Shown piece after piece: positions 34,806 through 45,689 of a stretch of DNA of 60,000 nucleotides (position 1 is its first letter; each line of letters begins with the position of its first letter). Source of the stretch: Cryptomeria japonica (lineage: Eukaryota; Streptophyta; Pinopsida; Cupressales; Cupressaceae); NCBI RefSeq assembly GCF_030272615.1, contig NC_081413.1:607332209-607392208 (forward strand). Direction: 5' to 3'. The notes under the pieces were generated by a model. That model did no database searches. It was not told where the DNA came from and saw only the letters and a list, made by a program, of their open reading frames with translations. The position numbers and the translations under genes are program-made.

Positions 34806-35314
34806 ATAGGAATGGAATTCTCAACTTGACTAGTAAGATGAGAATAACCAAGAGCTTCAACACAAATTTTAATAGGCATAATATTGGTATTGACAATATG
34901 AGAAATATCGTGTAACAATTCCACACCTAATTTATCATTTTAAGCCATTCTCTTCAACCATTCAATCAAGGAGATTGCCTCACTATTCAGGTGTTCTTTG
35001 CCCATCCATTATTCAAGACTATCAAATTCCATGTCAAGCTTCCCAAATTGAGTACTAGTAATCCTAGTTGCCGAGGCATCATCTTCATCATAAGAAGTGT
35101 GAGGTGAATGAGGATCTGCAATATTATGTATGTCATGTGTTGGATCAGAGGAATTACCAACACTCATATGGAATAATTTACTTAGCTTTGGCTCCATATC
35201 CTTTATATTTGAATATTGGGAATCCCTAAGTCTATAACTTCTTCTCATAGGAATATTAGATTTAGGACTAAGGGTAACAAATCTCATGCACACATAAAGA
35301 AATATTGAATACAA
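34806..35314 (-). pseudogene. Gag-like N-terminal fragment of a retroelement
   Basis: The frame runs minus from 35314 through two stops at Gln-like positions, with words NIPMRRSYRLRDSQYSN, LFHMSVGNSSDPTHDI, LEWMGKEHLN-like and SLIEWLKRMA, ending where the LTR-like block begins. It is acidic and hydrophilic. I read it as part of a gypsy-type gag on context and composition; no capsid or knuckle motif is present, so the identity is weak. Confidence 0.35.
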
Positions 35315-36650
35315 AGATTTGAAATCACAATTTTTTTATAATGCAAGCTATATGTGTGATGAAATAATCCAACTCTTGTAAAATGATTTATTAACCAATG
35401 AATTAAGCAATGCAAGTTATGAATTTGAACACAAGATGCTTCTAAATCTAAAAATCATATGTAATGAAAATTAAATCTAAGCATGTAATTTGAAAATTTT
35501 GTAACTCATAAATAAATATTAACACAATATCAAGGGTTTTGTCAATTTAACCTTTAATTGATGTAATTTAAACATAATGAATAAAAGGTAAATTGAATTA
35601 AATCTCTAAAAATCATATTTGTGAACATAAATTAGAAATAAACATGAGCTACGGGTTTACCAAAATGTTTGGTGTTGAAAATTACGGTTTCAACACCTTA
35701 ATTGGTAAAGGTGACTAGTTTTAACGAGATCATCTTACATTAAGGGATGACAATTGAACTTGATTGATCCAACCTAAAAGGACTGAATTCATATTAGGTT
35801 AATTCTTCCCTTATTTGAGTTGAAATTAAATTGTAATTGGGGTTGAATTGTAGTGCTAGATCTAAGCCAACAATGGGAAATTGACATAAAACAACAACAA
35901 CAAAATGTTCAAGATGTTAAGCAAAGATATAAATCTATATCTAAGGAAGGAAAATGGATCAAAACATGTGACAAAAGATTCAGTCCAGATTGTGGGGATT
36001 GAGGGTAGTAGGTCACCCTGGTCCTTCGAATATTGGGGGTAGACAAAATGGATCTTTTTTGGATCAGGATGACACACAAAATCCATTATCAAAAGGTTGT
36101 CCAAAATTCTTGGGACATAGGGAAGCCGACTGTCCTGGTCCTCCACTTTTTGTGCCTTCAAAATTTGAGTTTGATTGTGATCGTTTACACTACCTAATTC
36201 TTTGCTCGTAGCTCCTGAGATAATTCTGTATGCACAAAAAGAAGGAAATAGGTTTTGTTGATGTGGGTTTTCCTTATGTCAAAACCCAATTCAAGAATTA
36301 ACCTTGAATTTATCATTGAAATGGAATGGAAATAGAATTGAAATTGAACACTTTCCTCTTGATGGAAATGCTAGATTTGATATCAAAATGCTTGCATTTG
36401 AAACCTTGATGAAGTTTTCTTGAATCCTCGTGCAAACGTTTAGAATATCTTCATAGAAGGTTGACAATTGATGGTTGAATTTGAATGCTTGATCTTGACT
36501 CCGCCTTCTCTTTCAATACTTGATGAATACTTGAATGCTTGCTCACATAAACTTGAATTGATCTTGCTAGAGTGTAATTGAGATCTCACTTATTATTTTC
36601 TTTTTTATTCTAGTTACCAAATGAGGGGGGTAGGCTTCCTTTTATATGGA
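35315..36650. other. Non-coding flank, probably LTR or leader remnants
   Basis: Nothing is recognised with confidence. 35990-36130 has CCTGGTCC words similar to those in the GC-rich LTRs at 45506 and 55771. 36260-36640 is rich in TTGAA words. Small open frames here have no family resemblance. Confidence 0.3.
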
Positions 36651-37543
36651 AATCAATGAATAAAAATGACTAAATATACTACCAATTGACAGTAATTAAT
36701 GATTACTTAACAACAATCAATGACTAAATTAATGACTAAATGTATGACTAAAGTAATGACTAAATATATGACTAAATAAATGACTACCATGACTAAATAA
36801 ATGACTAGCTAGCAACAATCAATGCCTAAATTAATGACTAAATATATGACTAAATAAATGACTAAATATATGATTAAATAAATTACTATCATGACTAAAT
36901 AAATCACCAGTTAACAACAACCAATGACTAAATTAACGACTAAATCAATGACCAAATTGATTAATCAAAACAACCAATAAATGATAAAATAGCTTAGTCA
37001 TAAATGTGGTCGCATTATAAATGACCGACAATAAACTACTAATGGTCACGTGACCAAGATTAGTCATTTATATGCATTTTTAAGTAGTTTTTTTAGTCAT
37101 ATATTGTTGTTTTTGTACTAGTGAATTTTCAGGAGTTATTGAAAATTTTGTTTAGAGAGATTGGTTTTGGATTTGGATGTGAATTGCTTGAGGACTCTTA
37201 CTGGATTTTGGGGATTTCATTTTCAGATTTCTTCCATTTGCGACTTTTCCTGGTTGGATTCGTGATTCTCTGCACTCAGCTTGTGAATTTGAAAACACCG
37301 TCTGCAAGTGTCTTAAAGAAAGATTGTTTAGGAAAATAGGAATTAGATTTCAGTTATTAATCATTATTTGATTGAAGAAAGGATTTGGGAAACTTGTATT
37401 TAGATTATTTTCAGATTTCCTTTGCATTGGCTACGAATGGTGTTTCAAATGTGTTTCTGTGGTTGCTGAATCTATATGGTTGTTTATTTTCAATAGTTAT
37501 TGTGTTATGGAGGTTGTATTTCCCTTGAAATCTCCTTTTATGG
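36651..37543 (+). repeat. ~0.9-kb direct repeat, copy 2, with CACTA-like end at 37123
   Basis: Same order as copy 1: ATGACTAAAT subterminal repeats, terminus CACTAGTACAAAAACAACA (minus strand, ending 37123), then AAT and about 420 bp of shared flank to 37543, where it passes into an LTR-like block. Sharing of both the terminus and the flank shows the unit was duplicated after the transposon end was already in place. Confidence 0.75.
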
Positions 37544-37559
37544 ATCACCAACACCAAAA

Positions 37560-38676
37560 CTATGTGTTGACATCAATGACAACTGTTATGTTGACATCGA
37601 TGACAACCAATTATAATCATTAACATCACATTTTTAAAAAATGGATCTGGTAAACAAGTGTTAGATTACTTAACCATAAGAAGATATAAACATGAAAGAT
37701 CATACACATGAAACATCAAATATGACGTGGAAAACCAAAGAAGAGAAAAACCATGAAGAATGTTAGTTCTCAATATAAAAACACTTGTCAGGGTGACGTA
37801 GGTTAAGGTGATTTTTACAAGATGGCTCACTGTCAAAAATACTCAATGCAGGTGGGCTCATTGCTCGGCTAAAACCGCTAGAAAAAGAAGGGCTCATTAC
37901 CTAGAAGAAGAAGAAAGAAAGAAAGAATCCACCACTAAAGCACATATCTGACTTGCCAGAAGAAACCTTAGGTTCATTGCCACTGGTACCAAACAACATC
38001 AGCACACAACCATATTGATCATCCACAACCAAACATAACTTTGAAAAACCAATAAGAGATAGATCTTCTTTTCAATCCAATTCCTATATATCTTTCTATC
38101 CTTTCCATATATTCCTCATTACAATCATTCCTCATTCATACTGGTCTCTGAAATAAAATTTTCAAGTCGTCCAAGGAGATAAAGAAACATAATTCAAAAT
38201 AGGTCTTCACTAAGCGTTCCTGTGGTGGAAAGGAATTAGAAGTGAACCACACCACGATGCACCAACATGTTATCCAAATACCGCAATCAATGGAGAAAAA
38301 GATAGAGAATCTGGGGTTAACCAGACTCGAACTGATCATAACCAAAACCACAACTTCATAGCATACCAACACATGTCGAATCATAATATAAAAGATATAC
38401 ATATGAATGAAATAAATCTAAGATCCCATCAATAGAATTGAAAGTGCAAAGAAATGTAGAGAACTACAACTTCTACCAGAAAACATCATTACTGCATAGA
38501 CTTTTGGAACACAATTTTTGGACCTCCAAAACATGAGAGAAATATCTCAAGGTAATATCCAACATCATATCAACACATCATTAACATATCTGCAACATAT
38601 CAATAATGTGGAGAAAAACCAAACATTGAAATCACTAAATCAGTATGTTGACATCAATGACAACCATACTGACACA
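37560..38676 (-). repeat. Copia-type LTR, probably solo, edges approximate
   Basis: The minus strand carries GTTGTCATTGATGTCAACA near 38644-38662 and GGTTTTCCACGTCATA near 37720, the same landmarks found near the start and end of the copia LTRs at 4006, 51321 and 57832. It interrupts the minus-strand gypsy relic on its right. The left edge near 37560 is uncertain. No internal coding sequence is present. Confidence 0.5.
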
Positions 38677-41400
38677 TCAATCATCTTCACATTTGCAACA
38701 ACAACTGCAAGTTCCAAACAAGGAACATGCTCTAATGATGTGTCACTTTGTAACTTTTCACTAGGATTTAGGATTAATGCTTTTGAAAAGTGTGAAAATA
38801 ATTCATGATTAATCTCAACAAACTCATACATATCATCAGAATCATTAGGATCAACATGAACAGCATTATTATCATCATCTAAATTAATCATAATAGGATC
38901 TCTAACTTGAAAAGAAGTTGAACCATCATTTTTCTTCAATATCCTTAATCTTGGTGATTTGAATTGAACTTCCTCCCTAGGGTTAGGCAAAGGTTGGACA
39001 AATGGGACTAAGTCAAGATTTAGTATCTTCAGGGAGGAAATGGTTTGGAATGAAGTTAATGAGCCTTGGCATGACATAGTTGTCGGCGTTCTCTCACACA
39101 ACAATTTCATTTAGTTTTACTCGAGACTTGTGAATGTTGCGAATTAATCAACATATGCTTCTATTCTTCCCTCGTAGGGGGGGAATGAAAGGAGACTCAC
39201 TAGGTTGAGAGATACTAGATGCCAGGTGTTTTCCTTTGTAAGATGTTGGAGGTGGGACCACACATATATAGGAGGAATAGAAGGAGTAGGAAGAAGACCA
39301 GGCCCATGATGAGGAGGAAGAATATACATGGGTGAAGGGTATCTAGGTTTACTTAAGGCCATTATCATATCAGTCTTCCTTTTTTTATAAGATCTAAAAT
39401 CAACATCCTCTCAAGGCTTTAAAGGTTTAGGTAATTTAGGCTAAAAGTAATCAAGGGTTAAATTTCCACACTTGGATGTGGGTTGGTAATGGCTATGATT
39501 AGTCAAGATAATATTCCCATTATGAGGGAAATTAAAACACTTATGAATTGTAGAAGAAATAGCTTTCATTGAAGAGAGCCAAGGATGTCCCAACTTCACA
39601 CGAAACTAATCTAATGTAGGAATAATAACAAAGGTAACATCTAAGCACTTAGTACCAACCTCATCACAAAGAGTAATAGAACCAATAGTAGGAGAAGATA
39701 AACCATCATACACCTCAAGATCATACTATAAGATTTATCATATGTAACTTCATGTAATTGTTGAGTAAAAATATGTTCTTTAGTAATAACATCCACCATA
39801 CATGCTGGATCAATGAGCACCCCTTGTGAGTGTTTGCCTTTAATATTTTTTATTTTGTATAATGGTTCATTAGGTGCAATAATAGTTTCACTAGGATCAA
39901 AGGTGACGCATAATTCAAGTTTAGGTCTATTTTTTTCAATAAGATTCACAACATTATTGGACTCCACACCTAAGTCATCAAGAAAGAATGCAAGTCACTC
40001 AGACTCAACAACATTGGTAGAGTGGGAAGGCAAATGATTGGTTAATATTTGGAGGTTTTGATTAGGAGGTATTGCAGATGTGTTCCCTTTATCATTCACA
40101 ACAGTTATAGATATAACATTGTTATAAATAAGGTCTTGAATATTATACCTCAACTTATAGAACTTCTTAGTATCATGTCCTTGATGATGGTATTGGAAAA
40201 AGGATTTGTGGTCAAAGGAAGGTGGTAGAGGTTTATATGTATTTATAGGATCGATGAGAGGAAGTTGAAACACATTAGCATCAATCAACCTCAACATTAT
40301 ACTATGCAAAGATGCAAAAAGAGGATTTAATTCTTTTCTAAAGTATTTGGATAAAGGGGCCACACTTGATGTTGTGGCTGCCTCTTGAGTTTTGATGTTG
40401 TTGGAAGAGTTATCATTTATCTTGATGAAACCTTTTTTGTGTTTGTTGAATTTTGGAAATGATTGTTTGGCTCTCTCATTCTTATCAATAAGATCCATTG
40501 AAGGGGATGATTTAAATTGGCTTACTTGAAGTTGATAGTTATGAAGAACTGCACATAATTGCATGAAATAAGTAAACTTAGATAATTAGTGCTTATCTCT
40601 AATATCCTTTTGAAAATTAGTAATGAAAATTCCTTGAACATCACAATCAAGCACATGATAAGAATTTTGTGAATGCAAATGTTTTTATTTTCCAATAAAA
40701 TCATTTCCATTTTTTATAACTCCTTGCTTACAATGTATCAAATCAATTAAAGTAATCTTAGGACCAAACTTATTTTGAAATTATTGAATAAATTCATTAG
40801 CCAATTGTTCAAAAGAAGTGATGTAATAGGAAGGTGAAGAACAATACCATTGCAAAGCTTTATCTCTAAAGGTTTAGGTGAATAATTTTTCCACGAGTCT
40901 TTGATCATGGGAAAAATTACTACACAAGGTTTGGAATGTCTTCGCATGAGTCAATGCATCACCTTTTCCATTGTATAACTCTAATTAAGGGAGTTCCACA
41001 TTCTTAGGATCAACCGTACAAACAAGCTTGTTAGATAGTGGGCTTGATACATCATAAGTGGGAACATTGAAATTGGACTGGGTTAAAAAAGCCAATTTTT
41101 GTTTCAAAGATGAAACACCTTGAGCTGAGTTATTGATAGTGGCATTGGTGGATGGATTGGAATTGGAAATATTGGATTGTGATGGAGGAGTAATGTTTTG
41201 GTAGGTAGGTGGGGGTTGAGAATAAGGAGGGGGAACATTGTGATATGTTCATATAGGAGATGGTTGGGAAACAAATGGAAGACTCACTAAAGGGGGCATA
41301 CTAGAGTATGAATTAATAAGATTGCCCCCATGACTAACATGTTTAAGATTAACATTTTATGTAGAGGTAGTCATGATAGAAGATGTATATGTAGGCACAC
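38677..41400 (-). pseudogene. Ty3/gypsy gag-protease relic
   Basis: Minus-strand frames in order: a Pro/Ser-rich N-terminal part (41400-41000), a Retrotrans_gag core (40985-40560: TFQTLCSNFSHDQRLVEKL, DKALQWYCSS, FEQLANEFIQ), a Pro-rich part ending in a zinc-knuckle relic (QYHHQGHDTKKFYKLRYNI, first and last Cys replaced by Phe), then 39967-39640 with CVTFDPSETI and VLIDPACMVDV where a retropepsin Asp-Ser/Thr-Gly would be. A linker (KPRYPSPMYILPP; 39110-38680 acidic) follows and stops at the LTR-like insertion at 38676. RT and integrase are not found. It is a different family from the giant element at 5175. Multiple stops and frameshifts. Confidence 0.75.
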
Positions 41401-41422
41401 TAGGAAAGGTTGTAGTTATAGG

Positions 41423-42354
41423 TGTAGTGCCCCTCCTTGATTCATCTTTTCTTTTTGCGCTTAGATAGACTATATTGCAAAAACATAGACTACCTTGAGA
41501 TGCTTTTGATAGATTTTTATGGATTTACTTATGTTTTGGATGCTTCATTGTTGATGTCAGACATTTTATATTTGCACTTGATATTATGATTTCATGAGGA
41601 TGATGATGATATTCATAGACTATTATGATGATGGACTCTTATTGATGATCTTTATGTGCTCATTTCATATGCGTGGATTATATTTATGGTGATTGGATGG
41701 TATCTTATGATGTACTAACCCTATTTCATGATTATGATTCTATGCGATGTCTTGATGTTATATTTTGTGACTGTCTTCGTGAGTAGAGACGATGTCATAT
41801 CACTCATTGCGAGCATGATATGTCGTCGTGATTCTCTATCACTTGTCTGCTTATTATGATATATATGTATTGTATATGTTGTGTCTAGTGTTTGATGCAA
41901 GTTTGTAGGTAGTAGACATCGAATCCACCTGGTTTCACAGGTCTAAGCATGCCTCTATCCCAATGACAAGTTGTTGGAGATGACATAGTTTCCCTCACAC
42001 ACTCTAGGTCTAAGTTGTGTACCTTGTCGATTGCGCTATGACGTGAGTTAAGGTTAGAGTCTTGTGTTGTGTTCATTCCCTTTGGCATAAGATGTTACGA
42101 GTCTATGTTTGTTCTTAGCTAGGTGATGTGTGATTATTTAATTATTAAATATTTATTTTTTATTGATTGATGTTTAAGTTATTGATTTAATCTATTACTT
42201 GATTTAATGTTTAATCAAGGATTAATTATTATTTAGTATTACTTATTGTTTAAATTACTTATTTTTAATTGAGTTTTATTTAATGTTGATTAATGGATTC
42301 TTATATTTATTTATTTATTTTTATGACATCTTATGATTCCTTTAGGTAATGAAT
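41423..42354 (+). other. LTR-like segment starting TGTAGTGCCCC, then AT-rich DNA
   Basis: TGTAGTGCCCCTCC at 41423 resembles starts of gypsy LTRs (compare 55598 and the minus start at 34805) and interrupts the leader of the minus gag relic. 41440-42090 is non-coding with many GATGAT/ATG words. 42120-42340 is ATTTATT-rich simple sequence. No partner end was found. Confidence 0.35.
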
Positions 42355-42392
42355 TGTGTTTTGGGAATTTTTTTTTTTTTTTTTGGATTTAT

Positions 42393-42470
42393 AATGGCGA
42401 TGGGGCCCCTACTGTGTCCCCACTGGAGCTATGAACCAGTGGGGACACAGTAGGGGGCCCCATCCCCATT
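42393..42470. repeat. Foldback inside the SINE, ~34-bp arms, 9-nt loop
   Basis: Left arm 42393-42426 and right arm 42436-42470 are near-perfect reverse complements (CTACTGTGTCCCCACTGG against CCAGTGGGGACACAGTAG at the base of the loop AGCTATGAA), with one extra G and one mismatch farther out. Confidence 0.9.
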
Positions 42471-42502
42471 ACATATCTTTGAATTATTATTATTATGTTT
42501 GA

Positions 42503-42628
42503 TTAGATTGACCCCAAGACCTTCCCATCCTATGGAAGGCCAAGAGTCACAGCTTAGAGTTCCATTAGATTGACCCTAAGACCTTCCCCATCCTATGGAA
42601 GGCCAAGAGTCACAACTTAGAATTCCAC
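42503..42628. repeat. 62-bp tandem duplication inside the SINE
   Basis: Units at 42503-42564 and 42565-42628 both run TTAGATTGACCC ... CCTATGGAAGGCCAAGAG ... TTCCA and differ at only a few positions (mostly C/T or G/A). Confidence 0.9.
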
Positions 42629-42726
42629 TTCAGATGTCCCTATTGGGAATTGAACTTGGGTCTCCACAGTGAGAACCCAGTGTTTTAGCCAGTTAAGCTC
42701 AACCCCTTGGATGTGTTTTGGGAATT

Positions 42727-45689
42727 ATTATTTATTGGTTGGATAAATAATAATATTCATGTGTTTATTGGGATTATAATTTTATATTTTATTTATTTGT
42801 TTTTTTCTACCTCTTTGTTTAATTCATTAATCTACCTACCATTTTATTTGATTGGCCGGATGGGGAGGTAGGTAAATAAAAATATAATTATTAAATACCT
42901 TCCTCGAACTTAGGAAAGGTAGGTATAATATATGATTTTTAGAAAAAATTGATTGGTTGAGTTTTTATATAGTTGTGGGTTAAATTTTTTATTAGAAGGG
43001 AGTTTCATGTGCATTCACGGGGGTTGGAATTACTAGTAGAAATATGACAAATAAATGATCAGGTGACTAAAAATTTTAGTCACGACAACTAAAAATGACT
43101 AAATTCTAGTCATCTTTTGCAACACAACTATAAATGACTAATTTGGTAATCGGATTAGTTCCATTTAATCCACCTAGGATCATAAGCTAGAATTATAAAA
43201 TTTAATTACTCGTTAAGGGCGTAAAAAGATTTTAATCATTCACTTTGTTTACATATATAATTTTGTTGTTGTTGTTTGTTTTAATCATTTTCTCTCACTA
43301 CTACATAAAAGAACGGTTTAAGACATTTTTAAGATGAAACAAGTATTTTGTTTAAACACTTATATTATTATTTTAATAAAAAATTAAAATTATTTTAATT
43401 TTCTGAAATAAAAATTAAGACAAAAGAGACATGAATTTTTCAATAGACAACAAAGGGTAGAGAAGAAATGGTGGGAAGTGAAATTGCATATCTACATGAA
43501 AATAAAACAAATATATGTTAAACAATTAATGGTTTAAAATGAATAAAAATGAATGCAAGATTATTCAAGAGATATCCACACCCATTCATTTGTGGGTACC
43601 TTCTTGTAGTCATAAATGACCATATATGTACTACATCATCATTTTTTCTCGAGTTGGTACCCGTCCGCCACTCACATCAATCTCAGTCAAAACTCTATTT
43701 AAAAGAGATCTTATTCCAATGATGTTGGAAGTCTCCCCCTCTGTTAGATATTTGACAAATATTTATCTGAACATTGTTGGTATTTTTATTGGGATATTTA
43801 TAGTAGATATTTGGGTTTAATTTTTTTATGTACAAATATTAAATTAAATGAATTAGATAAATTATTGTCGAATTTTAAATAGGATAATTTTTTCATATAT
43901 AAATTCAAGCACAAGTTTTTAAAGAATATGTTTTAATAGTTTTTTAAATAAAAAGAATAAAACTTGTACATATAAAATTAATAGGAAAAGAGGCTTAAAT
44001 TTTATTGTTTTGTAAAATATTATTTATGTGATGATTTAAAATATTTGTTTATCATCAACTTCTTTCAAGAAATGTCATTGTTTCTCAACTATCATCGAAT
44101 TAGATTAAACTAAACGCATTTCTACTCTGCAAGGGAATCAATTGACTCACATGAAACATATTCAAGAAAGCAAAATCAATATATTTTCTCTTACCATAAT
44201 CACACTAAAATTATAACACATTTAAGGATAAAAGAAAGATTTATCATCTATATCACAAAATTAATATTGACATCATAAAACTAGTATTGACATCACAATT
44301 TAATTGACGATAGATTCACAATTAGTTCTTACTTAAATATCATTATTTTCTAAATAATTATAAACAAATTCCCTAATTCAACTGATTCTTAATTCTTATA
44401 AATTTCTTTCAAACATAATAAGAAATATGCATGTATGATGTTTTAGTTATAATCACAAAATCTAAGAGACCTGCACTCATTATTAAATGAAGTGTGACAT
44501 TTTTTTCTCCTCAATATCATTTATAGATATTTTTCTCATACAAATGATTATATAAGACCAATACAAGCTCGTGCAATCATTTATTATAGACTGATACAAA
44601 TTCCTTAAGAATGCAAACTAAAAATCACTACTAAAAAAATCCAAAGTCACTACTAAAAAATCCATTTTATTAGAAACCATATTCATATTAGAAACCAACT
44701 AAGAAGATGAAGAGAAATCACTTAATTCCACATTATATTTCCTTATAGATATTTAAACAATCAAATTTAATGTCTTCCACATATATGAAAAAATCATAAA
44801 ATAATATCTAAAATTAAGAAAATTGAATTTAAAAGAAAATTAAAATTGAGGTTGTAGATTATTCAACAAATGAGTAATATCAATGTTCATGGGATAAAGT
44901 AGATTTAGAAAGAGTTCATTGCTACATGAGATTGAATACCTTTAATTTTATCCTTTCATCACAATAAATATGTTGTTAGCTCACATGTGTGTTCAAACAA
45001 GACACCATTGACACATTTTCAGCATTAGATTTTGAAGGATTTCTTCTTTTCAAGATAAAAATGAAGAAACTTCCATTTTGAAGGAGTTCTTTTGGTTATA
45101 AAAAAGTAATCATGAAGAAGATTCTATCATTCTACATTTGAAGGGATTCTTCTTTGCAATTATATTTACTTTAATCATTATTAAATGACATCAAATTTTA
45201 TGAATTCTTATATCTCAATTTAAAGCTTTTCTTTTGATTTTCTTGATCTTTTCTACCTTTCTCCATTGTCTTGTATGGCTTTTGAATGAAGTCTCCTTTG
45301 TTGAAATATGTAGCTAGAATCGGATTCTAGTTTAAGTTATTTATGTAATCATGGGCAGCAACATGTAATTTGTGTAACTTGTAAAGCATTTAGGTCTGAC
45401 CCTAAATGGGCGAACCCCTTGTGCAATTATGCAACTTGTAATTAGGGCTGACCTATATGTAACTTGTGACCATTTTGAGGTCTTATTTTGGATCCTAATT
45501 GGGAAGACCAGGGTGCCTAGGGCATCCTGGTCCTATCAATAAAGACTCAAAATGGGACAATGGCTAAAGCAGGAGTTGAAAATGTAGATTTCATGTTGGT
45601 ATGAGTAGCTTCAAGGTAGACACTAATCATTGGAGGCTAAAATGCCAAGGTGAGGGCTAGGCAAGCATGAAATTTAATAAGGATATAAT
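42727..45689. other. AT-rich non-coding stretch with CACTA-like motifs
   Basis: No gene is recognised. TACTAGTAGAAATATGAC at 43031 and CACTACTACATAAAAG at 43296 resemble CACTA termini; ATGACTAAAT words occur around 43095 and 43125; CACTACTAAAAAA is repeated at 44627 and 44649. A perfect 21-bp palindrome spans 43063-43083. From 45300 to 45660 the text resembles an LTR (ACTTGTAA words, CAATAAAG) and has a hairpin at 45506-45532. Confidence 0.45.

Larger units (their letters stand above)
42355..42726 (-). mobile_element. tRNA-derived SINE with 15-bp target duplication
   Basis: TGTGTTTTGGGAATT is present at 42355-42369 and again at 42712-42726: a perfect 15-bp target site duplication. Between them on the minus strand are a tRNA-like head (GGGGTTGAGCTTAACTGG as A-box region, AAGTTCAATTCCC as B box, 42709-42648), a 62-bp element present twice in tandem, a spacer, a strong foldback and a terminal poly(A) (plus-strand T-run 42370-42384). 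This is the structure of a SINE transcribed by RNA polymerase III and mobilised by LINE machinery. The duplicated unit and the foldback are unusual for plant SINEs. Confidence 0.88.

Noticed and set aside
31466-37543. LTR pair of one retrotransposon
   Set aside because: The direct repeats lack TG...CA ends, have no PBS or PPT next to them and contain a CACTA terminus.
42393-42470. Rho-independent terminator or MITE
   Set aside because: The genome is eukaryotic, and the foldback lies inside a unit with SINE head, poly(A) and 15-bp TSD, so it is part of the SINE.
42648-42711. Functional tRNA gene
   Set aside because: A and B boxes are present but the acceptor stem and anticodon arm do not pair properly; it is the head of the SINE.
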